This document shows, in pieces, positions 54,607-63,645 of a stretch of DNA of 64,000 bases. The first letter of the stretch is position 1; the number at the start of each line of letters is the position of its first letter. The stretch is from Nocardia nova SH22a (GTDB taxonomy: Bacteria > Actinomycetota > Actinomycetes > Mycobacteriales > Mycobacteriaceae). The notes under the pieces are model-generated. The model saw only the letters and a list, made by a program, of their open reading frames with translations, had not been told where the DNA came from and ran no database searches. The stretch lies in NCBI RefSeq assembly GCF_000523235.1, contig NZ_CP006850.1, forward strand, positions 248,001 to 312,000, in the 5' to 3' direction. The position numbers were made by a program, and so were the translations under genes.

Positions 54607-55500
54607 ATGGCAGGTGGGAGCACACTTCCTCGTCGCGCACTCGGCCGCCGTATGCGCGAACTCCGGGCGACCGCGCAGAAGAGTCAGCTGGCTGCGGGGC
54701 TGGCAATCGACGTGTCGAAACAAGGGATCGGGCGATTGGAAGACGGGCGGCCGGTGCGTATCAGCCGGGTACAGTTCCGTGAGTTGCTGGACTTCTACGC
54801 CGCCGATGAGGACGCGAAAGCTGAAGTGTTCGGACTGCTTCAGGAGATAAAGGCTGCCAGAGGTGATGATCAGAAGTTCTGGTGGCGGCCGTTCACCGAT
54901 GTCATCAATCCGAACTTCAATCATTTCATGAGCCTCGAATCGGCAGCTTCACGAATGACGAGTTACCGACTCACCCTTGTGCCCGGTCTCCTGCAGACGC
55001 GCTCGTATCGGCGGTGGATCGTCGAAGCGTCGGACCCCGCACTGTCCACAGCGGAGGTCGACCATCACGTCGAAGTAGTGGCCGGACGTAAGCGTAAGTT
55101 ATCGGAGCCGGGCTTCTCGTTCGAAGTGTTGTTGTCGGAGTGCGTATTTCGCCATCAGCTCGGCGGCCCAGAAGTCATGTGTGAGCAGCTGCGGCATCTG
55201 GTTGAAGTCGCGCGCCTTCCGAACGTGTCGATACGGGCGATTCCATTCGGGGCGGGCACCCACCCCGGCCTGGTCCTCGGATCGTTCGTGCTGGTCGAGT
55301 TCCCCGCATTGCATCCGGGGCGAATGCCTGAGCCGCCATTGATATTCACGGAGAGCTTCAACGGCGGGCTGTTCGTCGAAAACGAAGATGTGGTCAAGAC
55401 GTACCAGGGCTCTCTGGATGAGCTGCGTGCGGCCGCTTCGAGTGAGCAGGACACCATTCGATTGATCGAGGCCATAGCCAACGAGTACTGCTCCATGTAG
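54607..55500 (+). CDS. Helix-turn-helix regulator, Scr1/DUF5753 family
   Basis: 297 residues: an N-terminal XRE-type helix-turn-helix (LGRRMRELRATAQKSQLAAGLAIDVSKQGIGRLEDGRPVRIS) and a DUF5753 domain beginning FNHFMSLESAASRMTSYRLTLVPGLLQTRSYRRWIV. These proteins, such as WhiJ and Scr1, act with small DUF397 proteins. The ATG has GGGAGG 6 nt upstream; an extended in-frame region before it is not conserved. DUF397 remnants follow at once, so its partner may be lost or supplied by 19985. Confidence 0.92.
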   Translation: MAGGSTLPRRALGRRMRELRATAQKSQLAAGLAIDVSKQGIGRLEDGRPVRISRVQFRELLDFYAADEDAKAEVFGLLQEIKAARGDDQKFWWRPFTDVINPNFNHFMSLESAASRMTSYRLTLVPGLLQTRSYRRWIVEASDPALSTAEVDHHVEVVAGRKRKLSEPGFSFEVLLSECVFRHQLGGPEVMCEQLRHLVEVARLPNVSIRAIPFGAGTHPGLVLGSFVLVEFPALHPGRMPEPPLIFTESFNGGLFVENEDVVKTYQGSLDELRAAASSEQDTIRLIEAIANEYCSM

Positions 55501-55760
55501 ATGAGCGGCTCGTCGAAACTGAATTGGCGAGGCCCGCAGTGCTGGCCAGAGGAGTCGTTCCCGACGTTTGTGTCGGTGCCTCTGGGGCCGCTAGTTGATG
55601 CCCACACTTCCGTCCTCGTCCGGCCCGATTGTGCCCGGCTTGTGCGTGCAAATCGACCGGTGTCCGGGATTCGAAGGACCGCACCGGCCCTGTTCTCGTC
55701 TTCGCTCCCGGCGATTGGGATGCCTTCATCGCAGGTATCCAGGCGGGCGGGATCGGCTGA
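55501..55760 (+). pseudogene. DUF397 remnant 1 (frameshifted)
   Basis: The end reads STGVRDSKDRTGPVLVFAPG then DWDAFIAGIQAGGIG and stop, a clear DUF397 C-terminus. The ATG at 55501 directly after the regulator stop is in another frame (MSGSSKLNWRG), and the middle does not encode the NCVEVA segment in any frame. It looks like two copies recombined and decayed. Confidence 0.75.
55563..55661 (+). repeat. Direct repeat, copy 1 (copy 2 at about 56106-56212)
   Basis: Both copies contain GTGCCTCTGG(G/A)GCCG, TAGTTGATG(C/T)CCAC, GGCCCGATTGTGCC and ATCGACCGGT in the same order, with small indels. The repeat includes the tail of a DUF397 gene and non-coding sequence after it, and probably drove the copy changes in this locus. 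Confidence 0.7.
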
Positions 55761-55776
55761 GCCGCTGCTCTAGTGA

Positions 55777-55976
55777 CCCGGTCGACGCGACTGGTTTACG
55801 GGTAGCTACACCCAGGGTGGTGGGACTGTGTTGAGGTGGCTCACCTCCGCGACGGCGCGGTTGGTGTCCGTGACTCGAAAGACCGCAGTGGGCCCGCGCT
55901 GGTCTTCACCTCCAGTGAGTGGGACACCTTTATTGCTCACATCCGAGCCCGAGACTTCGGCTCTGATAGGTGGTAG
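55777..55976 (+). pseudogene. DUF397 remnant 2 (one frameshift, no start)
   Basis: The first part encodes WFTGSYTQGG in one frame; after a frameshift in a GGTGGTGGG run, DCVEVAHLRDGAVGVRDSKD continues through SGPALVFTSSEWDTFIAHIR to a stop. Together they make a complete DUF397 pattern. Stops immediately upstream remove any start codon. Confidence 0.82.
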
Positions 55977-55999
55977 CGAAACAACGCCCACCCCAGTGG

Positions 56000-56143
56000 G
56001 TCTCGATCGTGCAGCATTCTTCGGCGACGGGGAGGTCCGAGACTCGGAGGGACAGCATCGGCTCCGCGCTGCTCATCACCTCCAGTGAGGGGGACTCCTT
56101 CGTCGGCGGTGTTTGTGCCGGTGCCTCTGGAGCCGGTAGTTGA
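56000..56143 (+). pseudogene. DUF397 remnant 3 (heavily decayed)
   Basis: AAFFGDGEVRDSEG in one frame corresponds to the VAFLGDG.V.VRD part; LITSSEGDSFVGGVCAG in another corresponds to the LVFTSSEWDTFIA part. The invariant Trp is lost. No promoter or start was found. Confidence 0.65.
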
Positions 56144-56487
56144 TGTCCACTCCCCTCCCCGCCCGGCCCGATTGTGCCTGCCTGTGCGTGCGCATCGACC
56201 GGTTCACGTCATCGGCCCGAACAATTCGTGCGATCCTCGCCAGCTTTTCGGGAATTCCCGATTATTCGAGGAGGTTTGCACGATTAATTCGGGCCCGATT
56301 GCCGAAGGCGGATGGGATAGCGGCCAGCCCCCGCTCGCCGCGCTGTACAGACTCGCTGCCTTGGCTGCGAAACGCACGGTTGGCCGAAGCAAGTCGAAAC
56401 ATGTTCTGTACCAACACTATACATCTGACACGCGGACGATCCGCGACCCGCCGGAACATGGCTGCGGTATCGATTACGTTGCGGCAC

Positions 56488-57387
56488 ATGCCCTCTGCAC
56501 CACATGAAGTGGTCATCGACATGTTCTCCGAACAACCGGCCTTGGTGGCTGCGTTGCTGACTGCGCTCGGTTGCCCACTGCCGGAGTACGAATCGGTGGA
56601 GTCCCAGTCGGAGAAGGCCACAGTGCTCGCACCCACCGAGTACTACGCCGATGCCGTGCTGGCCTTCCATCGCGGCGGCGCACCCGTTCTCGGCGTCGTA
56701 GTCGAGGTACAGTTGCGCCGCGATCCGGACAAGGCGTGGTCGTGGCCGGTCTACATTGCGTCCCTGCGGGCGCGGATGAGGTGCCCGGTTCTGCTGCTGG
56801 TCATCTGCTTGGATCGGCGGACGGCTCGCTGGGCCGCCAGTCCACTGGAGTTCGGGTACGGCCATCCGCCCGCCACCTTGTGCCCCCTGGTACTCGATCC
56901 CGACGTGGTGCCTGTCGTGGTCGACCCGGGTCTCGCGGTCGAACTTCCTGAGTTGGTGGTCTTGTCGGCGGTAGCGCATTCCACCCACCCACAGCACATG
57001 AGCATATGGAAAGCCCTGGTCACCGCCCTCGAGGCGACCGGCAGTGATCCAGCGATGCGATATTATGACTTTGTTCTGGCGATGCTGCCCGCAGTTGTCA
57101 GGCCCGAATGGGAGGCGTTCATGTCCGATCTGCGCAATTACGAGTTCCGCAGCGACTTCGCGCGTCACTACATCGCCGAAGGTAAGGCTGAGGGTAAGGC
57201 TGAGGGTAAGGCCGAAGGGGAAGCGCTGGGTGAAGCGAACTCTGTGTTGACGGTTCTGGAAGCGCGTGGTGTCGCGGTGTCCGATCGGGTGCGTGAGCTC
57301 GTTGTCGGATGTACGGATCGCGAGCAGCTGGGAAAGTGGTTGCGGCGTGCTCTGGAGGTCAACCGCGCGGAAGATTTGCTCGCCTGA
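56488..57387 (+). CDS. PD-(D/E)XK nuclease-superfamily protein, Rpn-like, with AEGK repeats
   Basis: 299 residues of the common actinobacterial family starting MP-x-PHE, resembling Rpn/YhgA-type recombination-promoting nucleases. The nuclease core has Asp55 in YYADAVLAF and Glu73-x-Gln75 in VVVEVQL, the PD-(D/E)XK pattern with Gln in place of Lys. A four-fold AEGK/AEGE repeat follows at about residues 231-246, then a helical tail (TVLEARGVAVSDRVRELVVGC, KWLRRALEV). ATG 56488 gives the conserved N-terminus. Biological role is unsettled; the repeat expands and contracts between relatives. Confidence 0.8.
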   Translation: MPSAPHEVVIDMFSEQPALVAALLTALGCPLPEYESVESQSEKATVLAPTEYYADAVLAFHRGGAPVLGVVVEVQLRRDPDKAWSWPVYIASLRARMRCPVLLLVICLDRRTARWAASPLEFGYGHPPATLCPLVLDPDVVPVVVDPGLAVELPELVVLSAVAHSTHPQHMSIWKALVTALEATGSDPAMRYYDFVLAMLPAVVRPEWEAFMSDLRNYEFRSDFARHYIAEGKAEGKAEGKAEGEALGEANSVLTVLEARGVAVSDRVRELVVGCTDREQLGKWLRRALEVNRAEDLLA

Positions 57388-57406
57388 ACTGTGCCGAGCG
57401 GGCCAC

Positions 57407-57688
57407 CTGCCCGCAGCAGTCGGACCCGAATGGGAGGCATTCATGTCCAGCGGTCTGCGCGATTACGAGTTCCGCAGCGACTTCGCGCGTCACTACATCG
57501 CCGAAGGTAAGGCCGAAGGGGAAGCGCTGGGTGAAGCGAACTCTGTGTTGACGGTTCTGGAAGCGCGCGGTGTCGCGGTATCCGATCGGGTGCGTGAGGT
57601 CGTCATGGGATGCACGGATCACGAACAGCTGGGTAAGTGGCTGCGGCGTGCGCTCGAGGTCAACCGTGCGGAGGATCTGCTCGACTGA
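57407..57688 (+). pseudogene. Tandem partial duplicate of the 3' end of the nuclease-like gene
   Basis: From PA(A)VGPEWEAFMS to RAEDLLD the protein is nearly identical to the C-terminal third of the preceding gene (57085-57387) but has two fewer AEGK units and one extra residue (MSSGLRDYEF against MSDLRNYEF). It lacks the nuclease core. An ATG at 57444 could give an 81-residue peptide, but without a good ribosome-binding site. Confidence 0.8.
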
Positions 57689-57690
57689 TT

Positions 57691-57723
57691 CGCGCCCCTG
57701 AACCGGTGCGGTCCAGGGGCGCG
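57691..57723. terminator. Hairpin terminator
   Basis: CGCGCCCCTG pairs perfectly with CAGGGGCGCG over 10 bp around a 13-nt loop between convergent units. Confidence 0.78.
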
Positions 57724-57733
57724 TCATTGCTCG

Positions 57734-58678
57734 CTATCCGATCGGGTGCGCGGGTGTCACCGTCTGCTGGTGGACGATGACGTCGAACCATTCGGCGAGG
57801 GATCCGCCGGACAGGTGATGGTCGGCGTCGTGGTCCGGGTCGTACACCGGGCCGATCAGGCGGGTCTTGGCTGGGGAGTTGAGCCATTCGCGTACTTCAT
57901 CGGGGGCGGCGGTGTGCAGGTTCAGTACATATGCGGTATTGGTTCCGCCCAGTGCGGATTCGGCGAAATCAACAGGGGGAGAGGGGAATACGTACGTGGT
58001 TCGGCCGTGGTCGAAGGTCAGGGCCATCGACACGTAGTCGGGTCCGAAGTGTTGCCGGAGGTAACCGCCCATATTGCGGTGGGTCACCGGCTGGTCGCCG
58101 AGCAGGACGGTTCGGGTCGCGGCGCCGGCCGTGTGGGCGGTGCCGCCCCAGTAGACGATCTTGTCTCCGGTGCGCTTCTGCCACTCGATCACATTGTCGG
58201 CCAGCATCTTTTCGATATCGCCGAGATCGCCGGACTGGGCCGTGACGTGTTGATCGGGGTCTGGATGGGCGATCCGCACCGGGTCGTCCGGATGGTCCAG
58301 GTTGTAATGCCGCGCCCACTCCACGATCGCGAGCAGCTCCTCGAACCGCCAGAACGATCGTGCCTGTGTGAATATCGCGCGCGGGTCACCGGTCCCGGTG
58401 CGCACGTATTCGTCGAGTGCGGTCGAGGCGGCATCGTCCCCCTCCAGGGCGATGCTGCGAAAATCCATGTCCTCCACCAAGAATCGCGTCACCCGATGCT
58501 CGATGGCGAAGAACTCGTGTGCATCGCGGGTCGAGGCTCCCAGTGCAACCACGCGCGCATCCCCGACCATCTCCCGCAGCGGTGTGAGATCGGTGAGCGG
58601 CCCCGAGGGATCGAGTGAGGTCAGGGGCCGGGCATGCTGATCAATCCATTGCGTCACGGTGGTGGTCGATGTGGTCAT
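57734..58678 (-). CDS. Erythromycin esterase-like protein with altered active-site motif
   Basis: 314 residues of the Ere-like fold: ALGASTRDAHEFFAIEHRVTRFLVEDMDFRSIALEGDD, then WRFEELLAIVEWARHYN, YWGGTAHTAG and the C-terminal MALTFDHGRTTYVF. In true esterases the first motif is GE-x-x-HG; here it is GASTRD, so the Glu and His needed for hydrolysis are replaced by Ala and Arg. The glutamate of the second motif (ALEGDD) and the later His (TAH) remain. It is shorter than EreA/EreB (about 400). Macrolide resistance should not be assumed. ATG 58678 has AGGGG upstream. Confidence 0.78.
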   Translation of the reverse strand: MTTSTTTVTQWIDQHARPLTSLDPSGPLTDLTPLREMVGDARVVALGASTRDAHEFFAIEHRVTRFLVEDMDFRSIALEGDDAASTALDEYVRTGTGDPRAIFTQARSFWRFEELLAIVEWARHYNLDHPDDPVRIAHPDPDQHVTAQSGDLGDIEKMLADNVIEWQKRTGDKIVYWGGTAHTAGAATRTVLLGDQPVTHRNMGGYLRQHFGPDYVSMALTFDHGRTTYVFPSPPVDFAESALGGTNTAYVLNLHTAAPDEVREWLNSPAKTRLIGPVYDPDHDADHHLSGGSLAEWFDVIVHQQTVTPAHPIG

Positions 58679-58716
58679 GCCCCTACTCTCACATCTCAAC
58701 CATGGTTCAGGTCAAG

Positions 58717-59937
58717 TCACCGCCCCGGGGCCCAGTCGGCAGGGAATGCCCGGTAGGTGCCGAGGGGGAGGCGGGCGTCGTAGACCATCTCTCCGGATGG
58801 GGTGAATTCCGAGATGTGCGGCGCCATGCCCCAGCCGACGAGGGTGTTGCCGTTCGCAGTCGGCTGGGCATCGCCCATGGCGAAGGCGACCAGGCTGTCG
58901 GGGTGGGTTTGGTTGCGTACCAGGGTGGCTCGATGGGCGGCGCGGTCGAGGTGGATCCACTGGACGCTCGACAGGCCCTTCGTCTCGAATCCGCTCGAGT
59001 TGTTGTTGAACAATCGCAGGGTGTCGGGGTCGGCGAATTCCGCGTCGTGCTGGAAGGCGAATTCGACGCCGGGGCCCAGTTCGAAACTCGAATTCTTGCC
59101 GCCGAGTTGCCAATTGATCGCGCCGGTGTGGATATCCACGTCGTAGACGGTGGAGGTGTCGCGCATGGAGATCACCAGGTTCCCGTCGGGATCCAGTGCG
59201 ATCGAATTCATGTGGTACGGGTCGTAGGCGTCGCTGCCGGGGAGTTTGCCGGGGGCGGTGGTGTCGGTCAGCGGGACGTGTTCGGCCGCGCTCCAGCGCA
59301 TCAGCACCCGCTTGCTGGCCACATCCACCACGGAGGCGACCGTGTCGAACATCTTGCCGTGCTGGGGGCCGCCGATCGCGGACAGATCGGCGTCGACCTC
59401 CCGATACGAGGTGATCAGCGCGCGCCCGTCGGGGGTGAGGCGGAATTCGTGCACATCGGTGGAATCTCCACCGGCGTCGAGGGTTTCGAGGACCGTGCCG
59501 TGTTCGTCGGCGATGTAATCCGTGCCGGAGCCGTGTCCGCCGACAGTGTCGCCCTGCCACCAGGTGAGCACTCGTTTGCCCTGGTAGGTCTGCGTGCGGA
59601 AGTTGGAGACGTCCTGTCCGGCGGGCGGGGTGTAGCGCCACACCTCGCGTCCGGACTTGTCGACCACGATATTCGCCGGGGCGGCGGCGGGAATACCGGC
59701 CAGCGCCCTGCCCGCTCCCGGCACCAGTGCCGCCGCGCTGACCCCGTTGCTGTAGTAGATGTAGCCCGGCGCGGCGGCCGGGGTGTTCACATCCACGGTG
59801 TAGCTCGGCGCGCCGACCGGGAAGGTCGGCAGCGGCGCGGCACTCGCGGCGAACGGGACGGACGCGGCGCCGATCCCGACGGAGGTGGCGATCGCCGCGG
59901 TCACGACATGGCGGAGGTGCTGGGATATCCGAGCCAT
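58717..59937 (-). CDS. Secreted arylsulfotransferase (ASST)-family protein
   Basis: 406 residues with a Sec signal peptide (VVTAAIATSVGIGAASVPFAASA) and a beta-propeller ASST-like domain: GREVWRYTPPAGQDVSNFRTQTYQGKRVLTWWQG, GGDSTDVHEFRLTPDGRALITSY, YHMNSIALDPDGNLVISMRDTSTVYDVDIHTGAINWQLGG and FAFQHDAEF. Conserved histidines in DVHEF, YHMNS and QHDAEF match the fold's active-site channel. True activity, PAPS-independent sulfate transfer between phenols, is not proven for this actinobacterial group. A short AT-rich stretch (59938-59985) precedes the start. Confidence 0.85.
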   Translation of the reverse strand: MARISQHLRHVVTAAIATSVGIGAASVPFAASAAPLPTFPVGAPSYTVDVNTPAAAPGYIYYSNGVSAAALVPGAGRALAGIPAAAPANIVVDKSGREVWRYTPPAGQDVSNFRTQTYQGKRVLTWWQGDTVGGHGSGTDYIADEHGTVLETLDAGGDSTDVHEFRLTPDGRALITSYREVDADLSAIGGPQHGKMFDTVASVVDVASKRVLMRWSAAEHVPLTDTTAPGKLPGSDAYDPYHMNSIALDPDGNLVISMRDTSTVYDVDIHTGAINWQLGGKNSSFELGPGVEFAFQHDAEFADPDTLRLFNNNSSGFETKGLSSVQWIHLDRAAHRATLVRNQTHPDSLVAFAMGDAQPTANGNTLVGWGMAPHISEFTPSGEMVYDARLPLGTYRAFPADWAPGR

Positions 59938-60055
59938 AAGTAATCCTTAGCCAAGTTAATTAATAGCTGCGGAGGAGACTAGACCCCTTTTCTGAGCGAA
60001 TTATGAAGGGGTCGTGAGCACGATAGCCGCTGGCCTGCCGTAAATCTGGCAACCG

Positions 60056-62761
60056 TCAGGCGACCTCCAGGGTGCGTCGTGCGTAGGCGCGCACATCGGC
60101 GTCGGTGTCTTCGAGAACAACCTGTAGTGCGTCGCGGACCTCGGTGTGGGCGGGCCAGTTGCCGAGGGTGAGGACGGCGGCCTTGCGGACATCCGGATGG
60201 GGATCCGACAGGACCGGAGCGAGGGCCTGCGCGGCGGCCGCCGGGCCGAGGCCGGTCCAGCCACGCGCACCGCCCTCACGGACCTGCCAGGCCGAATCCT
60301 TCAGTGCCGCAGACAGAAGCGCGGTATCGGAATCGTCACCCAGAGCGGCGAACGCGGCGAGAGCGGCGGCCCGCACGAGCGGATCCCGATCGGCGGCCAG
60401 GCCGCGCACGGTCTCGGCGCCACCCGCGCCGACCTCGGCCAGCCCGTGCGCCACGGCGACCCGGACCTCCCGGTTCTCGTCGAATGCCACCGCGGTCAGC
60501 GCCGACCAGTCGTTCACCGAGACCAGCGCGCGCACCCCCTCGATGCGCACCCGGTGATCGCTGTCCACCGCGGCCTTACCGAACAGATCCGCAGACCCGC
60601 GTCGCTGTGCCCGCAGCAGATCCACCACCGCGGCGCGCACGAGCGGATCCGGCGAACCGGCGTGGTCGGCCAATCCGTCTGCCGGAGGCAGGATTTCGAT
60701 CAGCTCCCGCAGTCCCGACACCGCCGCGGCGCGCACACTGCCCTCGGCATCGCCCAGGGCGTCGATGAGCGCGTCGGCGAATCCGTCCGGGGTGCCCTCG
60801 GTGAGAACAGACAGTGCCGTCGCGCGCACGCGCGGGTCGGCATCGTCGAGAAAGCCCCGGAGATCGGCGACCGAAGGGGCGTCCAGGCTCAGCAGTACGG
60901 CGATTCGCGGTGCGGCCGCATTGTCGGCGGGTGCGGGCACCGTGATGCCGGGCCGCGGTGTGCCCGCACCGTCCGCGGCGCCGGTGCGTGGCGGGCCCGC
61001 GGTCAGTTCCGGCTGCGCCACGGTGACCGGCGCGACCTGCGACGGCACATCCTCCCATTCGGGCACCGGCACGAAATACGGCGCCACCGGCCGCTTCAGG
61101 AACTCCATCTCGCCGTCGGCGCTCTTGCGGAGGTTGAGATGGAAGCGCCAGTCCTGATCGTCGCGCTCGGGGAGGTCGGCCCGATCGTGGTACAGGCCCC
61201 AGCGCGATTCGGTGCGGGTCAGCGAGGATCGGGCGGCCATTTCCGCGCAGTCGCGAATGAAATCGACCTCGGCGCAACGCATCAGCTCGTGCGGCGTGCT
61301 CGCGCCCATCTCCGCGATATCCGCCCGCATCCGCTCGAAGGTCTCGACCGCCAGCGACAACTTCGTCTGCGTCTTCGGCGGGGCCACATAGTCGTTGACG
61401 AAACGGCGGAGCTTGTATTCCACCTGCTGCTGCGGGGGACCGTCCGGATGCCGCAGCGGCCGGTAGATCAGCGAATGCGCGGCGGCCAGCTGATCATCCG
61501 GAAGTGCCTCCGGCGCAACCACATCGGTCAGCGTCGAGGACGCGTGCTCACCGGCCAGATCGCCGTAGACGAACGCGCCGATCATGTAGTTGTGCGGCAC
61601 GCAGGCCAGATCACCTGCCGCGTACAGGCCGGGCACCGTGGTGCGGGCGTGTTCGTCCACCCAGACGCCAGACGCGGAATGCCCACTGCACAAACCGATT
61701 TCGGAGATGTGCATCTCGATGTCGTGGGTGCGGTAGTCGTGTCCGCGATTGGCGTGGAAGCGTGCCCGGGTCGGCCGCTCGGTGGTGTGCAGGATGCCCT
61801 CCAGTGCGCCGAGGGTCTCCTCCGGCAGGTGGGACACCTTCAGATAGATGGGCCCGCGCGCGGATTCGATCTCCCGCGACACCTCCGCCATCATCTGCCC
61901 GGACCAGTAGTCGGAGTCCACGAACCGCTCACCGGCGGCGTTGACCTGATATCCGCCGAACGGATTGGCGACGTACGCGCAGGCCGGGCCGTTGTAATCC
62001 TTGATCAGCGGATTGATCTGGAAGCATTCGATCCCCGACAGTTCGGCGCCCGCGTGATACGCCATCGCGTACCCGTCACCGGCATTGGTCGGATTCTCGT
62101 AGGTGCCGTACAGATATCCCGACGCCGGAAGTCCGAGCCGCCCGCACGGACCGGTCGCCAGGATCACCGCCTTCGCGCCCACCGCCACGAACTCGCCCGT
62201 GCGCGTATTCAACGCGGCCGCACCCACCGCCCGCCCGTTGTCGGTGAGAACTCGCACCGGCATGAGCCGATTCTCGATCTGGATCTTCTCCCGCATCTTC
62301 CGTTGCCGCAGTACGCGATACAGCGCCTTCTTGACATCCTTGCCCTCGGGCATCGGCAGCACATACGACCCGGAGCGATGCACGCGGCGCACCGCGTACT
62401 CGCCGTAGGCGTCCTTCTCGAACTTCACGCCGTAGCGCTCCAGCCGCTGCACCATCGCGAATCCGCGGGTCGCCGTCTGATAGACCGTGCGCTGGTTGAC
62501 GATTCCGTCGTTGGCCCGGGTGATCTCGGCGACGTAGTCCTCCGGTTCGGCCTTACCGGGAATGACCGCGTTGTTCACACCGTCCATGCCCATGGCCAGC
62601 GCGCCGGAGTGCCGCACGTGCGCCTTCTCCAGCAGCAGCACGTTCGCGCCGTTCTCGGCGGCGGTGAGTGCGGCCATGGTGCCCGCGGTTCCGCCGCCGA
62701 TGACGAGGACATCGCAGTCCAGCCGGACGGTATCGGACAGCTCGGGGATATTCATCAGCAC
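60056..62761 (-). CDS. FrdA/AprA-like flavoprotein fused to HEAT repeats
   Basis: 901 residues. The first about 575 residues are a fumarate reductase/adenylylsulfate reductase-type flavoprotein: FAD motif VLVIGGGTAGTMAALTAAENGANVLLLEKAHV, RHSGALAMGMDGVNNAVIPG, GYAMAYHAGAELSGIECFQINP and LYAAGDLACVPHNYMIGAFVYGDLAG. A linker follows, and from about residue 617 six or more HEAT/PBS-type repeats (DPRVRATALSVL, DPLVRAAVVDLL, DHRVRIEGVRAL, NREVRVAVAHGLAEVG, DPHPDVRKAAVLTLGNW). It shares direction with SsuB/SsuC-type ABC genes upstream, so a role in handling an imported sulfur or nitrogen compound is likely but unproven. No iron-sulfur partner gene is visible to its 3' side. Confidence 0.88.
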   Translation of the reverse strand: MLMNIPELSDTVRLDCDVLVIGGGTAGTMAALTAAENGANVLLLEKAHVRHSGALAMGMDGVNNAVIPGKAEPEDYVAEITRANDGIVNQRTVYQTATRGFAMVQRLERYGVKFEKDAYGEYAVRRVHRSGSYVLPMPEGKDVKKALYRVLRQRKMREKIQIENRLMPVRVLTDNGRAVGAAALNTRTGEFVAVGAKAVILATGPCGRLGLPASGYLYGTYENPTNAGDGYAMAYHAGAELSGIECFQINPLIKDYNGPACAYVANPFGGYQVNAAGERFVDSDYWSGQMMAEVSREIESARGPIYLKVSHLPEETLGALEGILHTTERPTRARFHANRGHDYRTHDIEMHISEIGLCSGHSASGVWVDEHARTTVPGLYAAGDLACVPHNYMIGAFVYGDLAGEHASSTLTDVVAPEALPDDQLAAAHSLIYRPLRHPDGPPQQQVEYKLRRFVNDYVAPPKTQTKLSLAVETFERMRADIAEMGASTPHELMRCAEVDFIRDCAEMAARSSLTRTESRWGLYHDRADLPERDDQDWRFHLNLRKSADGEMEFLKRPVAPYFVPVPEWEDVPSQVAPVTVAQPELTAGPPRTGAADGAGTPRPGITVPAPADNAAAPRIAVLLSLDAPSVADLRGFLDDADPRVRATALSVLTEGTPDGFADALIDALGDAEGSVRAAAVSGLRELIEILPPADGLADHAGSPDPLVRAAVVDLLRAQRRGSADLFGKAAVDSDHRVRIEGVRALVSVNDWSALTAVAFDENREVRVAVAHGLAEVGAGGAETVRGLAADRDPLVRAAALAAFAALGDDSDTALLSAALKDSAWQVREGGARGWTGLGPAAAAQALAPVLSDPHPDVRKAAVLTLGNWPAHTEVRDALQVVLEDTDADVRAYARRTLEVA

Positions 62762-62889
62762 TCCAGAAGAGAAAAGGGACGAGGCGACCGCGCAGTCCGG
62801 CAGGGGCGGAACGGAGTACGGCGCCCGGAGGACCGGGTGGCCCGATCGACGCGGGCCGTCGACTGTCGCGCGCGACGCGGGAAACCGAA

Positions 62890-63645
62890 TCAGGCCGCCG
62901 CGCCCTCTGCGGAATAGTTCAGCGCGGCAAGGATTTCGGCACGCTCGGCACTACGGTCGACATCCTTGACGCGCGGCTGCGGCACAGCGATCAGCGAGCG
63001 CAGCGCCCGCTCGGTGCCACCCAATACCGCCACCCGGTCACCCAGGGTCAGCGCCTCGTCCACATCGTGGGTGACGAAGACGACCGTGGTGGGGTGGGTC
63101 TGCCAGGTCTGGATCAGCAAGCGCTGCATGGTGATCCGGGTCGGTGTATCGAGCGCGCCGAACGGTTCGTCCATCAGGACCGCGCGCGGCGCTCCGGCCA
63201 GTCCGCGCGCGAGCTGCACCCGCTGGCGCATACCGCCGGATAGACTCTTGGGCAGATAGTCACCGAACCCGGTGAGCCCGACCTCCTCGATCCAGCGTTC
63301 CGCCTGTTCGCGGCGGGTCGCGCGGGGTTCACCACGCAGTTTCAGCGCCAGCTCGATATTGGAGCGCACGGTCCGCCACGGCAGCAGCGCATTGTCCTGG
63401 AAGACCATCGCGCGATCCCGAGACGGCCCGGTGACCTCGGCGCCGTCGGCGAGCACCCGCCCCGCGCGCGGCGGGAGCAGTCCGGCCAGCGCGCGCAGCA
63501 CGGTCGACTTACCGCAGCCCGAGGCGCCCGTGAGGACCAGGATCTCACCGGCCCGGATATCGAGGGACAGATCGGCGAGAACCGGCGCGCCACCGTACCG
63601 CAGCTCCACCCGATCGACTCGCAAACCCATTGCGGTCGCGGTCAT
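62890..63645 (-). CDS. ABC transporter ATP-binding protein, sulfonate/taurine/nitrate type (SsuB-like)
   Basis: 251 residues with Walker A GASGCGKS, Q-loop VFQDNALLPWRTV, signature LSGGMRQRVQLARGL, Walker B AVLMDEPFGALD and H-loop VTHDVDEAL, all canonical. The sequence pattern (PWRTV after the Q-loop, DVDEALTLGDRV) is typical of the SsuB/TauB/NrtD family. Coupled by ATGA to the permease upstream. Precedes the flavoprotein gene by 128 bp. Substrate unknown; sulfonate is favoured by the neighbourhood. Confidence 0.93.
   Translation of the reverse strand: MTATAMGLRVDRVELRYGGAPVLADLSLDIRAGEILVLTGASGCGKSTVLRALAGLLPPRAGRVLADGAEVTGPSRDRAMVFQDNALLPWRTVRSNIELALKLRGEPRATRREQAERWIEEVGLTGFGDYLPKSLSGGMRQRVQLARGLAGAPRAVLMDEPFGALDTPTRITMQRLLIQTWQTHPTTVVFVTHDVDEALTLGDRVAVLGGTERALRSLIAVPQPRVKDVDRSAERAEILAALNYSAEGAAA

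Noticed and set aside
55501..55773. 90-codon ORF beginning MSGSSKLNWRG as an intact gene
   Set aside because: Another frame of the same DNA encodes a clear DUF397 C-terminus, so this frame is a relic.
57180..57230. Short direct repeats as a CRISPR or tandem repeat array
   Set aside because: They are 12-nt coding repeats for AEGK inside an open frame with no spacers.
60146..62917. 923-codon ORF on the plus strand
   Set aside because: It lies antisense to the flavoprotein-HEAT gene; its Arg/His/Gly-rich composition is the usual shadow of high-GC coding DNA and no domain is recognisable.
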